Shown: positions 10,991-23,600, counted from the stretch's first letter. The stretch: DNA of 34,509 bases from Larix sibirica (GCA_004151065.3 NWUY0300015057.1:57937-92445), one strand, 5' to 3'. The notes: generated by a model from the letters alone, not told the origin. Numbers and translations: made by a program.

Positions 10991-11880
10991 TAAACAAATA
11001 TAAGTTAACTGCTTTTAAACAACTATAAGCCTAAGCAACTACTTTGCAAATATAAGTTAACTACTTTTAAAAAACTATAAACCCTAAACAACTACTTTGA
11101 AAACAAAGTAATATAAATTCAATAATAATAAAAAATTTCATAAATTTACATCATATTCTTTCTTTGAACATTATATATTCACTATGTTACATAATTTTGT
11201 GATATCCTAAACATTCTTTCTTTGAACATTATATATTCACTATGTCACATAATTTTGTGACATCTTAAACAACTAAAAGTATAAGCAACTAATTTAAGAT
11301 CTAAGCAACTACTTACATAACAATATATTATATATTATATGTTGTTACTTAAAAACATTTCTTTAAATTCACATCATATTCTTTTAAACATTATATTTAA
11401 TGTATTACATAATTTTGTGATATCCTGAATTATAGGCCCCTAAGTAACTAATTTAAGAAAAAAAGACAAATAAGCAACTAACAACTAATTTAAATACAAA
11501 TTTACTGTGTTACATAATTTTGTGATATCCTGAACCAAAAGCCCCTAGGCAACTAATTTTAGAAAAAAAGACAAATAACCTAAATAGCTAACAACTAACT
11601 TAAAATCAAAGACAAGTATTTTGTATTCACTAATAAATATATTTTTAAATCAAAGGAAAGTATTTTATATTCACTAATAAATATATTTTTTATAAAAAAT
11701 AAAAACAACTAATTTAAAAAAAAAAACAAATAACTTACACTAACAACTAATTTAAAATCAAAGACCAGTATTTTGTATTCACTAATAAAAATATTTTTTA
11801 TTAATTATTTTTATAATATATTTAATATTTAAAGTATTTCATGATTTTGAGATATCCCAAATTATAGGCCCAGGGAATTA
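10910..11880. repeat. Degenerate AT-rich tandem repeat family
   Basis: TTACATAATTTTGTGATATC with flanking CTAA-, AACAACT- and ATATTCACTA-type segments recurs near 11185, 11243, 11405 and 11512, with a diverged form near 11838. The two copies at about 11155-11270 are nearly identical with a spacing of about 58 bp. AAGCAACTAACAACTAATTT-type blocks recur near 11470, 11590 and 11735. Confidence 0.7.
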
Positions 11881-12078
11881 CTTCAAACGCAAAGGCAAGT
11901 ATGTTCATTGATAATAAATAAATTCTATACATTTCCATAATACATCATATATTTTGTTTTGTGACAAGAATTATATCGATTAAACTATAAGATTTCATGT
12001 TATTTTTTGAATATTATTATGGATAAAATGCTTCAGGATATTTATACTCTTTCTTTGGATATTTATAGAACTAAACCT

Positions 12079-12222
12079 TATAGTCACTTGTTTTAACCAA
12101 GGTCTACAAAAAATCTTGACTATATAGTCTAGTCACTTGTTTTAACCATAGGTCTCTACAAAAAATCTTGACTATATATCGTCACTTGTTTTAACCATAG
12201 GTCTCTAAAAAAATCTTGAAAC
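12079..12222. repeat. Three tandem copies, unit about 50 bp
   Basis: Each copy has GTCACTTGTTTTAACC, AGGTCT and AAAAAATCTTGA. The copies differ by small indels. Confidence 0.9.
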
Positions 12223-12327
12223 CTAATATACCTAATCTGACATTAGTATGTTCTCACTAAAATATAATGACGGTATTGTCTTCCTCTTCCATCATATGGA
12301 AACAACATGACATTGTGACAAATAGTG

Positions 12328-12595
12328 TTTCCTTTTAATAATTGATCATCTTTAATTGTTATTAATTTTTAAATAATGGTTTCCATAACAAACCATAATA
12401 GCGCGTAGCTACAAAGCTAGATATCAATGGTGTTTCCTTTTAATAATTAATCATCTTTAATTGCTATCAAATTTTAAATAATAGTTTTCATAATAAACCA
12501 TAATAGCACGTAGCTACATAGCGAGATATCAATTTTTAAACCATAATGATTTTCATAATAAACCATAATATCATATAGCTACATAGCTAGATAAT
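12328..12595. repeat. Two and a half tandem copies, unit about 104 bp
   Basis: GTGTTTCCTTTTAATAATT starts copies near 12328 and 12431; a partial third begins near 12533. All three contain ACCATAATA and GTAGCTACA/TAGCTACATAGC. Confidence 0.9.
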
Positions 12596-12750
12596 CAGTA
12601 ACCATTACTTATTAACAGTTTTAATAAGCCTTCTCAATTACTCATGTTATAGTTTTTGCTCTATCAAAATTTTGTAACTTCCACGTCAATGTAAATTTAA
12701 CAAACAAAAAGATAAATAATATCAAACAGAAAGATACAGAAAGATATATA

Positions 12751-13190
12751 ATTAAGTACTATAAATTTGCAATTCATATAACTGGATGATACTATTGTTT
12801 AATGCTTCCATGTATCATTTGTTCTAAAATCCCCAGCACTATGATTAATAGATTTATTACACCCCTAAGGGTGTGCAATGCATCATAAAAATGGATATCC
12901 CTGAAAGTCTGCAATGTATCAGAAAGACAGATATTCAAGTTCTATAATTTTGCAATTCATGTAACTATATAATACCCTTGGTGCTTCCCCTGTATCATTT
13001 CCCAGCTCCATAGTTAATATAGCTGTACATTGCTACAACCCTAAGGTTGTGCAATGCATCATAAAGATGCATATCCCTGAGGGTGTGCAATGTATCATAA
13101 AGATAGATAATGCGTCTAAATTTAAGTCCCCAACCTTAATGTATATAGTTGTACATTAGTGCATACCTAAGGGTGTGCAATGCATCATAA
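12751..13190. repeat. Higher-order tandem repeat built on a GTGCAATG-CATCATAAA unit
   Basis: Two long units of about 170-185 bp start near 12751 and 12936 and share AATTTGCAATTCAT, ATGCTTCC and TGTATCATTT segments. Nested in them is a shorter unit, CCTAAGGGTGTGCAATGCAT, seen near 12867, 13040, 13077 and 13166, with a weaker copy at 13323. Confidence 0.85.
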
Positions 13191-13199
13191 ATATAGATA

Positions 13200-14500
13200 A
13201 TTTATCTAAATTCTAATTAAATTGACTGAAATGGGAAGGTCAAATAGCTTGAACATCATCAAATTTGGTGAACAACAATTTACTTGTCCCTGTTAGTATT
13301 ATTAAAAAAATACCTATAATTTGAGGGCGTGCGAAGCATCATAGAGGATAGAGAACGTAAAGTACAATCGTATTCAAGAGTTTAAAAAGAGAGAGAATGA
13401 CAAGTATTGTGAACATTGTTGGATTTAATGAATTTAATGTAGCTATGAGCACGGGAGAAAACCCGTCATGTGAAAAACCACAAAGGTGTTTCAAAACAAA
13501 AAAGGAACCTCTTAACTTAGAAAATAAGATATAGAAAAATCTATGGATAGAATTATAAACAAATAATAAATCAAAATGATGGCACGTTGAAAAAGGAGGA
13601 AGTCCCGAAAGCATTCATGAAACTTGCTCCAACATGACTTTGACACCACCCTATTGGGGGATAGTCTTTCACAAACTCTCATCTCCTTGGTTAATAAGTT
13701 GGCAGCCACAAACATTGATGAAAAATATCTTTGATTAATAGTAATAATAATAATAATTTATTTTTAAAGTCACAGCCAAACCAGACACCAATTTGGTGTA
13801 TGAGACCCCTTGTTTGTAACACAAAGGAACCCCCTCTACACAGCGATGTAACTGCTAAAGTCTACATAGGTGTACATACCCTAACCCCCTCTTGATTTTA
13901 ACCTATGATCCCCCAGCAAAAAACACATTCTTAACCGTTAGATCCACTCAGGTTGTACAAATGCTAATTGCATCAATATCAAATAAACTCGAAATCCTTA
14001 TTCCGCTGAATTTATTTCCCCACTTTTCAAACCAACCTATAAGCTTTATTTATAAACTATCCAAAACTATGCTATATACAATCTAGTTGCTGCAAGGTCA
14101 TATTTTCCCTCAACGGGATACATCTCTATTCTGAATTTTTTTTATTTTAATGCCTGCGACTGAGAGCTAGACCTTAATACACACAACAAATCCCTTCACC
14201 ATAAGCCTTTTGGTTGAATAATGATTCACATGAACCATTACTTTCTACATGAAAGTCCACTTCTCATTCACTTTCCTTTTAGGCTTTAACACGTTCCGTA
14301 AACAATTTTTCTCTACATGCATGTCCATTTCTGATTCATTTTCCTACAACCCATCCATGCGTGGAACAACATCGAGTCGAAACCATACTTTATGCAGAAT
14401 TTACAAGAGATAGGTCTGAGAGTTCTAAATGGTCTCAATGCATCCACACTTCACGAGATTGAATATATAGCATATCCTCGAAGCAAATTTCATATGAAAT
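13200..14500. other. No recognisable gene
   Basis: There is a TAA microsatellite near 13738-13756. The minus-strand open frames at 13339-13715 are not protein-like beyond a short stretch and overlap each other in two frames. Confidence 0.4.
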
Positions 14501-14509
14501 TTAATGCCA

Positions 14510-15005
14510 TCCTAAAAACAGTTTCATGCGACAATTTTATTGGATAGCAAAAAAATTTAGATGTAATATTTTAGCGACAATATGAACTGCATTGTTTCAA
14601 TGTGTATAATATCTGAAGAAATATAATTTTATAAGTATATTTTTTACCTACTTTACGTGACATTTTCATACTGGGATTGCAACTTCCAAATGGTCTTCTC
14701 GGTGCGTCCACTTAACAAGCTTGAAATCTAGCAACTTTCCGTGACATTTTCATACTGGGATTGCAACTTCCAAATGGTCTCCTCAGTGCATCCACTTAAC
14801 AAGCCTAAAATCTAGCATCTTTAATACAATTTTCATGTGACGATTCTATTTTTGGTAGCAACCTTGCAATGTAATGTCTTAACGACTAAATGAACTTTTT
14901 GTTTCTCCACTATTATTTTAACGTGTATAATCTCTGTACACTAGTGTTTAATACAATACTTGAAGAAATATATTTCTGCTACTATATATTTTGCCAACTT
15001 TCTAA
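14510..15005. repeat. Composite tandem duplication
   Basis: An 85-87-bp unit with GTGACATTTTCATACTGGGA and TTGCAACTTCCAAATGGTCT is present twice (about 14658-14822). It is flanked on both sides by diverged copies of a longer segment (about 14515-14655 and 14830-15000) sharing TTTCATG-GAC, TAGCAA, GTGTATAAT and TGAAGAAATATA. Confidence 0.85.
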
Positions 15006-15600
15006 ACTACATTATCAACTTAAATGTATTCCAAAAATGACAGGCCAGAAAACATGGATAATGGGGAAGGTTCTTTAAAATCACTACCTTCTATCTCTTT
15101 TAGTTGTAAAAGGCTTACAACCCGACACTACCATAGAAGTGTTTATGGCTTGCGAATTTTGACAGCCTCGAGGGGTATTATAAGTTTCAGCACTGATCAA
15201 GTAATGTTTCTACAGAACAATTCTGCATATACAATTATTTTCCAATTTGAACTTTGTATTGCTACGTAGACTTCGTAATCGGTGCATGTTGACCATATGC
15301 ACAATCGAAGCTGGCACACTACCACTGAAAATTGTATCAATTATTTTAATAAAAGAAAGAACACAATTCACCTCATAAGTTCACTAGAGGCAATGAAAAC
15401 TTTCTACAACAAAATATAGTACATCTAAGATCCTGTCAGCGAATATTTAGACGCTGATCAACCACATTACACTGCAATTGAACAGTACGTGGGCAGATAC
15501 AAAGCCGTCAATCCAAAATTTACCCCCATAACTGAGAACCCATAAAACAACTGTAAATAGTTTATATTTTACCATAACGTAAGGGTCATTTGTTAAACTG
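15006..15600. other. No recognisable gene
   Basis: The open frames at 15024-15269 and 14890-15078 carry no recognisable motif. Confidence 0.4.
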
Positions 15601-15624
15601 TAAAAATTCTAAATTGCATTACAT

Positions 15625-15942
15625 GTTTGATTAGTTGAACAAGGACTTCCTTCACAATGGCCTCAATTTAAACTACCCCCCCCATATCTGCCTAGACAAT
15701 GGATCCACATTAAAAGCCAAGTGTCTTTGTCTAAGAAACCATGACCTTTGTCAACATGTAAACACCTTTTCCAAGCCAGGGGTTAGCTCAATCAGTTGAA
15801 CGAAGCCTTCCTTCAGAATTGCCTCAATTTAAACTCTCGCTCCATATCTGCCTAGCCACGTGGATCCACAGCAAAAGCCAAGTCCCTTTATCTAAGAAAC
15901 AAGAACTTCTGCAACACATGTAAACACCTTTTTCAAACCCAG
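15625..15942. repeat. Two tandem copies, unit about 161 bp
   Basis: Both contain AGTTGAAC, CTTCCTTCA, GCCTCAATTTAAACT, CATATCTGCCTAG, GGATCCACA and AAACACCTTTT. The second copy starts with GGTTAGCTCAATCAGTTG, which resembles a tRNA A box. Confidence 0.9.
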
Positions 15943-16129
15943 GGGGGTTAGCTCAATTGGGTGAACATTATGTCTGAGGGATGTTACCAACAAGGAGGCC
16001 GTAGGTAACAGATTCAAATCCAGTTGTCTTTCAAGGTTACCAGCAACAACTGCAGCAGGTAGTTGGGCTCTCCATCCAATTTTTTTTAAGAGGGTGTCTC
16101 GCGAGATTTTCCTTGGAAAAAAAAAAAGT
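15943..16129 (+). mobile_element. tRNA-derived SINE
   Basis: An A-box-like TAGCTCAATTGG at 15949-15960 and a B-box-like GATTCAAATCC at 16011-16021 mark an internal RNA polymerase III promoter. The element ends in an A run at 16117-16127. ACACCTTTTTCAAACCCAG (15924-15942) and ACACCTTTTCCAAGCTAG (16130-16147) look like a target-site duplication, though they could also be tandem-repeat units of the neighbouring array. No protein is encoded. Confidence 0.7.
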
Positions 16130-16149
16130 ACACCTTTTCCAAGCTAGCA

Positions 16150-16840
16150 CATTTAATAATGAAGTAAGCATGTTGCATTATGTAATCACGCTATAAAAAT
16201 GATATAATGATATCCGTAATAAATGATATCGTTATAGAAATACATTATAGAAAGAGAAAAAGAGCTTTTGTTATCTTGATGTGGAACTTCAAATTTTAAT
16301 ATTATTGAGCAAATTTAAAATAACATTGTCCTGTATTTAATATTATTTGAAAATAATTATGCTTTTAATATTTTATTTAGAAATTTTGATTTTGCCATCG
16401 ATCTCGTCAAAATGGTACTCCAACTATGATTCATATTCTTTTGATATGAAGAATTTCATGAATTGCAATCCTTCAACATATAAAGCAAGACCTTCGGCTA
16501 CTGGCTACTTAGAAATCAGTAGATAAAACGTAATACTCGGAGTAGATTTTACAAGGCAAAAAGGCAAAGCCCTTGGAACGTAGGACACATTAAGATCTTA
16601 ATTTTGCAATAAGATTCACCATATCACATCCCTGACAAATAAATTCAATTTAGCTAAATGTACAGGGTGAACTGTCAGTTATTTGACAAGGTAATAAGGC
16701 TATAAATGTGCCTACCTGCATCTAGCTAGGGATTATAAGACGTATGAGTTGGCTTTTAGTTTATGCAACTCGTGAAAAAGGTTGTTAGCTCCCACAGTCT
16801 AGCATGGTCTGCATTGATAGAAATATTGAGCACTGATTGC
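16150..16840. other. No recognisable gene; short inverted repeat
   Basis: Arms ATAATGATATC (16204-16214) and GATATCGTTAT (16225-16235) can pair with one mismatch around a 10-base loop. Nothing else is evident. Confidence 0.4.
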
Positions 16841-16842
16841 AT

Positions 16843-17046
16843 ATTAGGTGGTCAATCAATTCACATAAAAACAGGTTAGAGGCTCGGATTGAAAGAGAAC
16901 TCAGAAGTCTGCCAAAATTCATGCCAAGAGAACTCTGAGAAACACTATTAGGTGGTGGATAAACTCGTATAAAAAAGGGAAGATGCTCGTATTGAAAATG
17001 GACTCAGAAGTGTGCCAAAAATCACGCCAAGAGAACTCTGAGAAAC
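16843..17046. repeat. Two tandem copies, unit about 103 bp
   Basis: Both contain TATTAGGTGGT, GGACTCAGAAGT or its close variant, and CCAAGAGAACTCTGAGAAAC. Confidence 0.9.
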
Positions 17047-17114
17047 CTAAAGTTCCTTCAAAATTTAATTTATGGTATAATTAACAAAACAAAGAAAACC
17101 CTGGTCCACACTAC

Positions 17115-17167
17115 AATTAGAACTATCCTAATGCAATGCACTAGAATTAGAACTATCCTAATGCAAT
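17115..17167. repeat. Two copies of a 27-bp direct repeat
   Basis: AATTAGAACTATCCTAATGC occurs twice, separated by only a few bases. Confidence 0.85.
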
Positions 17168-17169
17168 TA

Positions 17170-19230
17170 TCATGCCTAACTAAGATTTTAAGAGTAGTAA
17201 ACAAGACAAGCTACAGTATGACCATGTATCCAGCTCTGTTATTTGAGGTTTGGCTGCCTATTGCAAGTACCAGAATATAGTCTTCTCCCAAACGAAGTTT
17301 GCAAGTGATTGGCAGCGCACATAAAAAAGTGAAGCAACTCGTGTGAATTGCAAGTTGCAAGTCAACAAGGCTGGCCCTGTAGGCAAGCTGCAAGCAAATC
17401 ATAAAAGCAGTTAGGGCTTTCAGTTTAATCTCTATACGTTCTGTACGGAATAGCTTAAGGCACGCTTTTATTTGCATGAAGAGCATTTTTCAGTTAAACC
17501 GTGCGTTTTGCTTTTTGCAATGTATACAGCTGGAAAGATTCTATTGTTTTCAACGTCTTCCCCAGAGGCTTGGTGCTGCACTTTGCCAGTGGATGAAACT
17601 CATTTGTGGAGAAGCATGGGCCCCTTCTTATACATCCAAGTGACAACCAGGGCACCAGTTATGTTCTCCTAGAGTGTTATGTTTCCTGCTGTTAGTTTTG
17701 TGTTCGGTTTGGTAAGCCTCAATTCCCATGACTAGTTTGTGAGAGGGTAAGGCTTAAATTCTTAGTTCTGTTTATTTGAAAGTTTGCATCCTCTGATCAG
17801 CCTAGTGTAGCAGCCATTACAAAAACAGCAGCAGGCTTCTGCACCTTGGATGAAAATGAAGTGAATACCCAACTGTATCTGAATAGGCATCAAGGGCAGA
17901 TTATCAACAGTTTCTGCTCAACTTACACATATCCAAGTAATGTTTCCTGTTAGCATGGAATAATATTTATTGAAAAAACAGAAAAAAAAAAAAATAGCGC
18001 ACTTGGAATGATTGGCAAAGCCTATTGATAAACAGCAGTTGAGAAAATAGAAGAAACTAGAGAAAAGAAGAAATTCAATCAGCTAGGGGAAAAGATAGAG
18101 GAAAGAAATGAAACAGAAGTAATAAAATAACAAACAAAATTCCCTGGACAAACACTGGCTCACTCAACCCATCAGCTAAAACTCAAAAGATACTAATGTC
18201 AAAACAGAATCTAGCCACATTTAAATTTATAATAAAAAAGCAACTAAATATTCAAGGGAAGAAAGCAGCTGAACGGATGGGAAAAAGAAGATAGGTAGTC
18301 ATTAATGAAAGAAAAATAGAACATTAGCCAAACAGAAGACTTGCAAAACCCATTCAGCACAGGAAGTGAAAAATAAATAATAACTTAGGGAGTCCAATAC
18401 AAAACATAAACAGGATACTGTAACCCCAAACCAGAATTTTGGGAGAGCAAAACCACAGGAAATACCAAACCATTAATCTCACCCACTAAACAGAGCAAAC
18501 TTGCTATTTATGAATGGGATGTCTTGGTTTGGATTGTGTCAAACCATAATCTTATTTAAATATTCCTTTCCACTTGACCATTGATTGCACGATCTTAGAA
18601 AGGTGAAATCATGTATCTTGCCCATATATGGATTGCTGCATCTCAAGCCAAAGGCCAACAATTTACACTGCACTTAGCATTTTAGAATCATTCTAGTAAC
18701 TGATCCTTTCTAAACAGGACTGAATGCAGGTTCACTATGGACTCATGGAGTGATGAGAATGGTTGTCAAACAATGTATGCTGAAACCTACAAAGGGTGCT
18801 CAGCATGAATGCACTAATAGGGCGAGACAGGTTTTAGCACAAACTCTTGCAAATTTATAATAAGTGATTGAAGTTCCTAAAGAAACATTGACAACGGGAG
18901 TAAGAAATTTCTGCCTATATAAAGCTCATTTGTTTGAACTCGGTTTTTATTGTTTACCTTGTAAATATTTCAACTGAGATGATAGTTTGAGTGGGTAACT
19001 TTATCAGATAATTTTATGTTAACATGTGCACGCCTGTATTGGAACACAGAAACATGGAAAGATGGCACTAGTCAGCTAAATCCTTTTCTGAAGACAATTG
19101 GAAATAATCCTCTTCAATCAGATTAAAAGACAGTAGAAATGGATCAGCATGTACCATATATCTAACAAATGAATTCCCAATTATAAATCATGCACAGCCA
19201 TTTAGCATTTGCTAACCTGTCTCTTCTTAC
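17170..19230. other. No recognisable gene
   Basis: This stretch is somewhat less AT-rich around 17200-17700. The open frames there (minus 17211-17486, plus 17472-17672) show no family motif. There is a poly-A run near 17980. Confidence 0.4.
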
Positions 19231-19726
19231 CTCCATTGATGTCACTTTAAGAGAACCATACCACAATCGCAAGGAAAAATGCATCAAACACTCAAAGTGA
19301 TCCATCCTTCCTGCACATAGAAAATATAATGTCAGAAAAACCTAGTCATTCACGTAGAACTAACTAGTATACTTATGCTAAGAGTAATTGTTTTGTTCAA
19401 ACAACAGTAGCCAAAACAGCTGACATCACTGAAGAAATTCATCCAGATATAATAACATAGGGATAATACACTGCATCAACACACCCATACATTACTATCT
19501 GGAGACAGACAAAAAGACACAATAACACAAACTTAAGTTCACATACAAGACTACAAGTACAAAGGGTACACAATACCTGGCACTCACTGCACATCGTAAT
19601 GTTTGTCTTCCAACGATTATTACACGACGAACACAGTACGTCAACATAACTTTTGACTTTGAAACAGCCATGCAAAGACTTTGGAGAGACAGGAATGCCT
19701 GTAATTACTGGGCGGCTCCAACTTTC
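19231..19726 (-). CDS. Possible two-exon 3' end of an unrecognised cysteine-cluster protein
   Basis: An exon-like segment 19726-19577 (exactly 50 codons) lies between acceptor acacgtcag and donor gtattg. It encodes ESWSRPVITGIPVSPKS, LHGCFKVKSYVDV and LCSSCNNRW...MCSECQ, a C-x2-C-x13-C-x2-C pattern that could bind zinc. A second segment, 19310-19231, has acceptor atgtgcag and a strong donor gtaagaag. Joined in phase it adds EGWITLSV and a stop, so the rest would be 3' UTR. No upstream exons were found between here and the BRN1-like gene on the same strand. It could therefore be the end of a separate gene, spliced 3' UTR of the BRN1-like gene, or chance. I do not recognise the family. Confidence 0.25.
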
Positions 19727-20510
19727 CTGACGTGTATCACAAATGTTCTCACAAATAGAAAAAACAGATAAAGAAAAACAATGGCACAGGTCAAGCAAGC
19801 ATATCTTTCAGATACCAAAGAGAAAAAAAGAAAAAGAAAAAACTTGAACAAAAAGGAAACCACAGTATATGAAGAACACAATAGCCCACATACATTGAAG
19901 CACTTGAACACAATGGGTCCCCAGACATGTACTTGTACTAGCCAAGTTTTCAAAAGAGAGTGATTTACATGATTACAAGACTAAAAGACAATTGTTTATG
20001 GCATGAACTGGTCCTGTAGCAGAAGTCTCAGTGAACAATAGCAAATCTTTGAAACATACAAAATACTTTATACACTTTATAAAGATGATGTAACTGTTAA
20101 TTAGAAAAAAGAATAATGCATGATAAAATCAATAAATTGGCATTCATAAAACTCAATTAACTTGACATATCTGAGTTTCCTCTACTAAAGCCAGGAAAGA
20201 AAAGAAAAAACAGTACTTAAATTACAAGCCTTTGTCTGCAAAATGCACAAATGATATCAACAATTTTCAAGCCTTCGATCATCTTCAAAGGGAGGAGCTA
20301 TTGCTTCCCACCTTTGTCACATGATGGCTTTGGAGCCACCTACATAAGCATGCACAATCTTCAATTTCCCCCTCCAATATCATACATCATGCCATTTTAA
20401 CCCTGAAGACAAATGGTGCATAAAACTGTCACATCATCATATGTGGCAGTCACAGTTTGAAAATTAACAGCATCCTTTAACCTCCTCTTGGTATGTTGAT
20501 TAGTACAAGT
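19727..20510 (-). other. 3' flank / probable 3' UTR of the BRN1-like gene
   Basis: This stretch lies directly downstream of the stop codon on the minus strand. I find no coding sequence in it. A weak intron-like pair (donor gttaaa near 20482, acceptor gtcttcag near 20403) suggests the UTR could be spliced. No convincing poly-A signal could be fixed. A purine-rich tract lies at about 19808-19860. Confidence 0.4.
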
Positions 20511-20638
20511 TTAATAAGGCTTGCTTTGTTTGTTGTCTCGCTTATGTTGGACCTTCAGCTTCTTTCCACTCAACTGAAACCCGTTCATCACATTGATAGC
20601 AGCTTGTGCAGCTGCAGCATTGTCATAACTGACAAAAC
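20511..20638 (-). CDS. BRN1: BRN1-like last coding exon: end of RRM3 and stop
   Basis: This exon completes RNP1 (GFVSYDN), then reads [13 protein letters not shown] and [20 protein letters not shown], ending in Tyr and TAA at 20511-20513. The short basic tail after RRM3 matches the end of plant BRN proteins. It has acceptor gttttacag. Confidence 0.96.
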
Positions 20639-23600
20639 CTGTAAAACAAATAATAATAAAATTGAAAGATATAGTAATCAGAGGCTCTACGATACCATGT
20701 TTTTCAACTAAGACATGAAGTATAAACACTGAGGGCCACTAGGATGGAGAAAGAATTAAGTAAATTTTACCAAAGCATTTGCTGACACCAGTAGCCTTGT
20801 CAACAAAGACCTTTGCACTTATGACATTGCCAAAGGATGAAAAAGCTTTAGATAGTTCCTGATCACCAAACTCTTGTGGAATGTGATAAATGAACAAATT
20901 TGCTCCAGGTGGGCCTATATTTAGCAACATCCAGACATTATTACTAATGTAAAACATGAGACTTACAGATTTTGCAAAATGCTAAATGACAGAGATAACA
21001 ACCACTTGCCTACCTTCCACCTGTGCCCCAGAGCTTGTTTTCACATTTCCAGCTGCTGTATTTGCATTTACCATTGCCGGTCCAACAGAACCATGTCCAA
21101 CAGGCATTGTGGCATGACCCATCATTGCCCCTTGATATCCCATAGGGTACTGAACACCAGACACAGCAGGGTATCCTGAATTCATGTATCCTGCTGATGG
21201 CATTGGAGCAAAGTTTGGATGTGTCATACCAGTGACAAGATTGGGTGCAGCACCAGGCATTGTGTTAGCTGGATTAATAGCAGCCACCATACCATGTAAA
21301 GTAGGCTGATTTGGCAAAGCAGGCAAAGGATATTGCATAAGCCCGTATGTCCCAGGTGCCTGAAGTCCAACAAATGCATAAAATTTGGAAAAGTTAGATT
21401 TAATACCTTCAGCAGAAAAAAAACCACTGACATAACTCTAGAAGATCAAGACTAGTTCAAATATGTCTCTATTTTAAAATTCAAACATATTTTCATAAAC
21501 TAAGTTACTAAACAATACTAGTATGCATACAACACTAAAAAGCTAAAGCAACCATCAACTTCTGCACTCCACATCAGTGTTGCACTCATTGGCAACGTAT
21601 CACTGATAAGGCGATAAATTCCCAGCTTTCAAGCTTGGCGATATTATCAACCAGAATTATCACAATAATTTCCATTAAGTGAAANNNNNNNNNNNNNNNN
21701 NTAGTACTTAGGTTAGAGTCATACTTTCTTTTTGCATCTCGCTTTTTATAGGAGCTGCCTTAGTTCTCCCACTTTCTATTGACATCATGGTACCAAACAA
21801 TCTCATTGACCTACTTGTGTGGTCATTGGACATTAATAAAATTATGTTATCTATTTTATCTTATCTATATTTTATGTATGTAATTTTATCTTTTGTAATT
21901 AAATATGTGTGTGAATGTGTGTTGTGTTCCGTTTTGGGGTGTCACTGTGTCTCGTTTGTCCCATTTTAGGGGGTTTACTTGTCCCATGTCAAACACTTGC
22001 ATCCATGTGTCTAAGTAGCATGTGATTTAGGGAAGACATCTACCTTGATAATATTAAAAAGTTGATGTTATGATAAGTTGTTGTGTTTTCCCTTTTTAAT
22101 ATGAAATAGAAATACAATAAGACTATCATTTTAGCGGCATTTTTTATTATTTCTTTACCATTTTAACTTCTACTTTAATTTAATAATTCAAATTTTGAAA
22201 TTCCATAAACAATATAGAACTCTTTGGTTTTTTTACCCAGGGATGGGATCAGATATGTATAATTATGCCAGATGCAACTATTATTAAGTTGTTACTTTTG
22301 CATCATTTTTTCAATATTAGAACTTATAATCAATAATCTAACTAGTAACTTCAAAATAAAAGTCAAATGAAAGAGGCTAATTGCAAACATTAAACATGAA
22401 TTAAAACATAAATAAATTGCTTTCCAATAATTGAAGAATAGTCACTACAACCTGGTATCCATAGCCATTGTATGAAGGTGGTGGCATATATCCCATAGGC
22501 ATGGCGCCAAACAAAGAAGGTTGTTGTCCGGAATCTGTGTTAGGTGTGTTAGGAGGTTGGGACTGAGATTTTTGAGCCCTTCGTGCTTGTCTCTCCTTTT
22601 CAGTATCTGCCCATTTAACAACCAATGGTAGACTTGAACCCTGCAAAAAGGTATACAGATTACAACATGTTACATATATGAAGCCCACTCTAATGTACAG
22701 GGCAATGATGAAATTCAATCCAGACCACAAATCTGTATGTTTCAAACTAAACTCAATCCGAGCATAAAACAAGAAAGAGCAAAACAAACCTCCATCTTGT
22801 GTTTTCCATTGACAGACTCAAGAGCAGCAACAGCTTGATCCCTTGTCTCATACTTCAAAAAAGCACATCCAGCTGCAAGGAAATTGTTCAATATTAACAA
22901 CTGAAATTAAAACCAGGATCAAACTGACATTTACTACCTAACCCAATAAATAATAGCATGAGGATAATAAGCACTTAGCCAAACTGCATCAAAACAGACT
23001 TCACTAATCCAGAGGAATACAATTGAGAAAATTGTTTACACCTTTACTTGTTTGCTGGGAGCCTCGCAAAATTTGCAATTCTTTAATAGTCCCATAGTTG
23101 GCAAAAACTGCATTCACTTCAGCATCTGTAACAGTCTTTGGAAGCATCCCGATAAAAAGTTTATGCTCTGCACAAAACACATTCAACTAAAGATATGACA
23201 TGGTTCGCAACATCCAATACTGTAGAACAAAAAGCATCAAGGTCATGAAAATAAGCTGTACAAGGAAAGAATAACCTTGTCAATAAATATCAATGCGTAT
23301 AATATAAAACTGTCAATGGTAGCTTGCCAGATCAATAAAAATAGGTAGCTAATATAGCTCCCATCAGGGGTCAAGTCCTACCAACTAACATGCTTCTCTG
23401 TTCATACTTGTGGATGCCTGCCAGAACACATAACAGCAGTTGGGGCCAGGTGCACTTCCTGGACGGCTTTGGCAAATTAAATACCCGACATTAACAGATT
23501 CTAAGCTGAGGATGACAATTGAATGGTGCTAATGGTTCTCCCATAACACTATATGAGCGCATTAGCCTCATCATGATAAGAGGAAGCTAGTTCAAATTTC

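Noticed and set aside
9321-13200. CRISPR-like array
   Set aside because: Repeats are head-to-tail duplications without unique spacers of even length, and the setting is a plant nuclear genome.
15943-16030. A functional tRNA gene
   Set aside because: A and B boxes are present but no cloverleaf with an anticodon stem could be drawn, and the A tail with flanking repeats fits a SINE.
19705-19963. Minus-strand Phe/Leu/Val-rich frame and plus-strand Lys-rich frame
   Set aside because: Both are translations of a purine/pyrimidine tract; the hydrophobic run is composition-driven rather than a real membrane segment.
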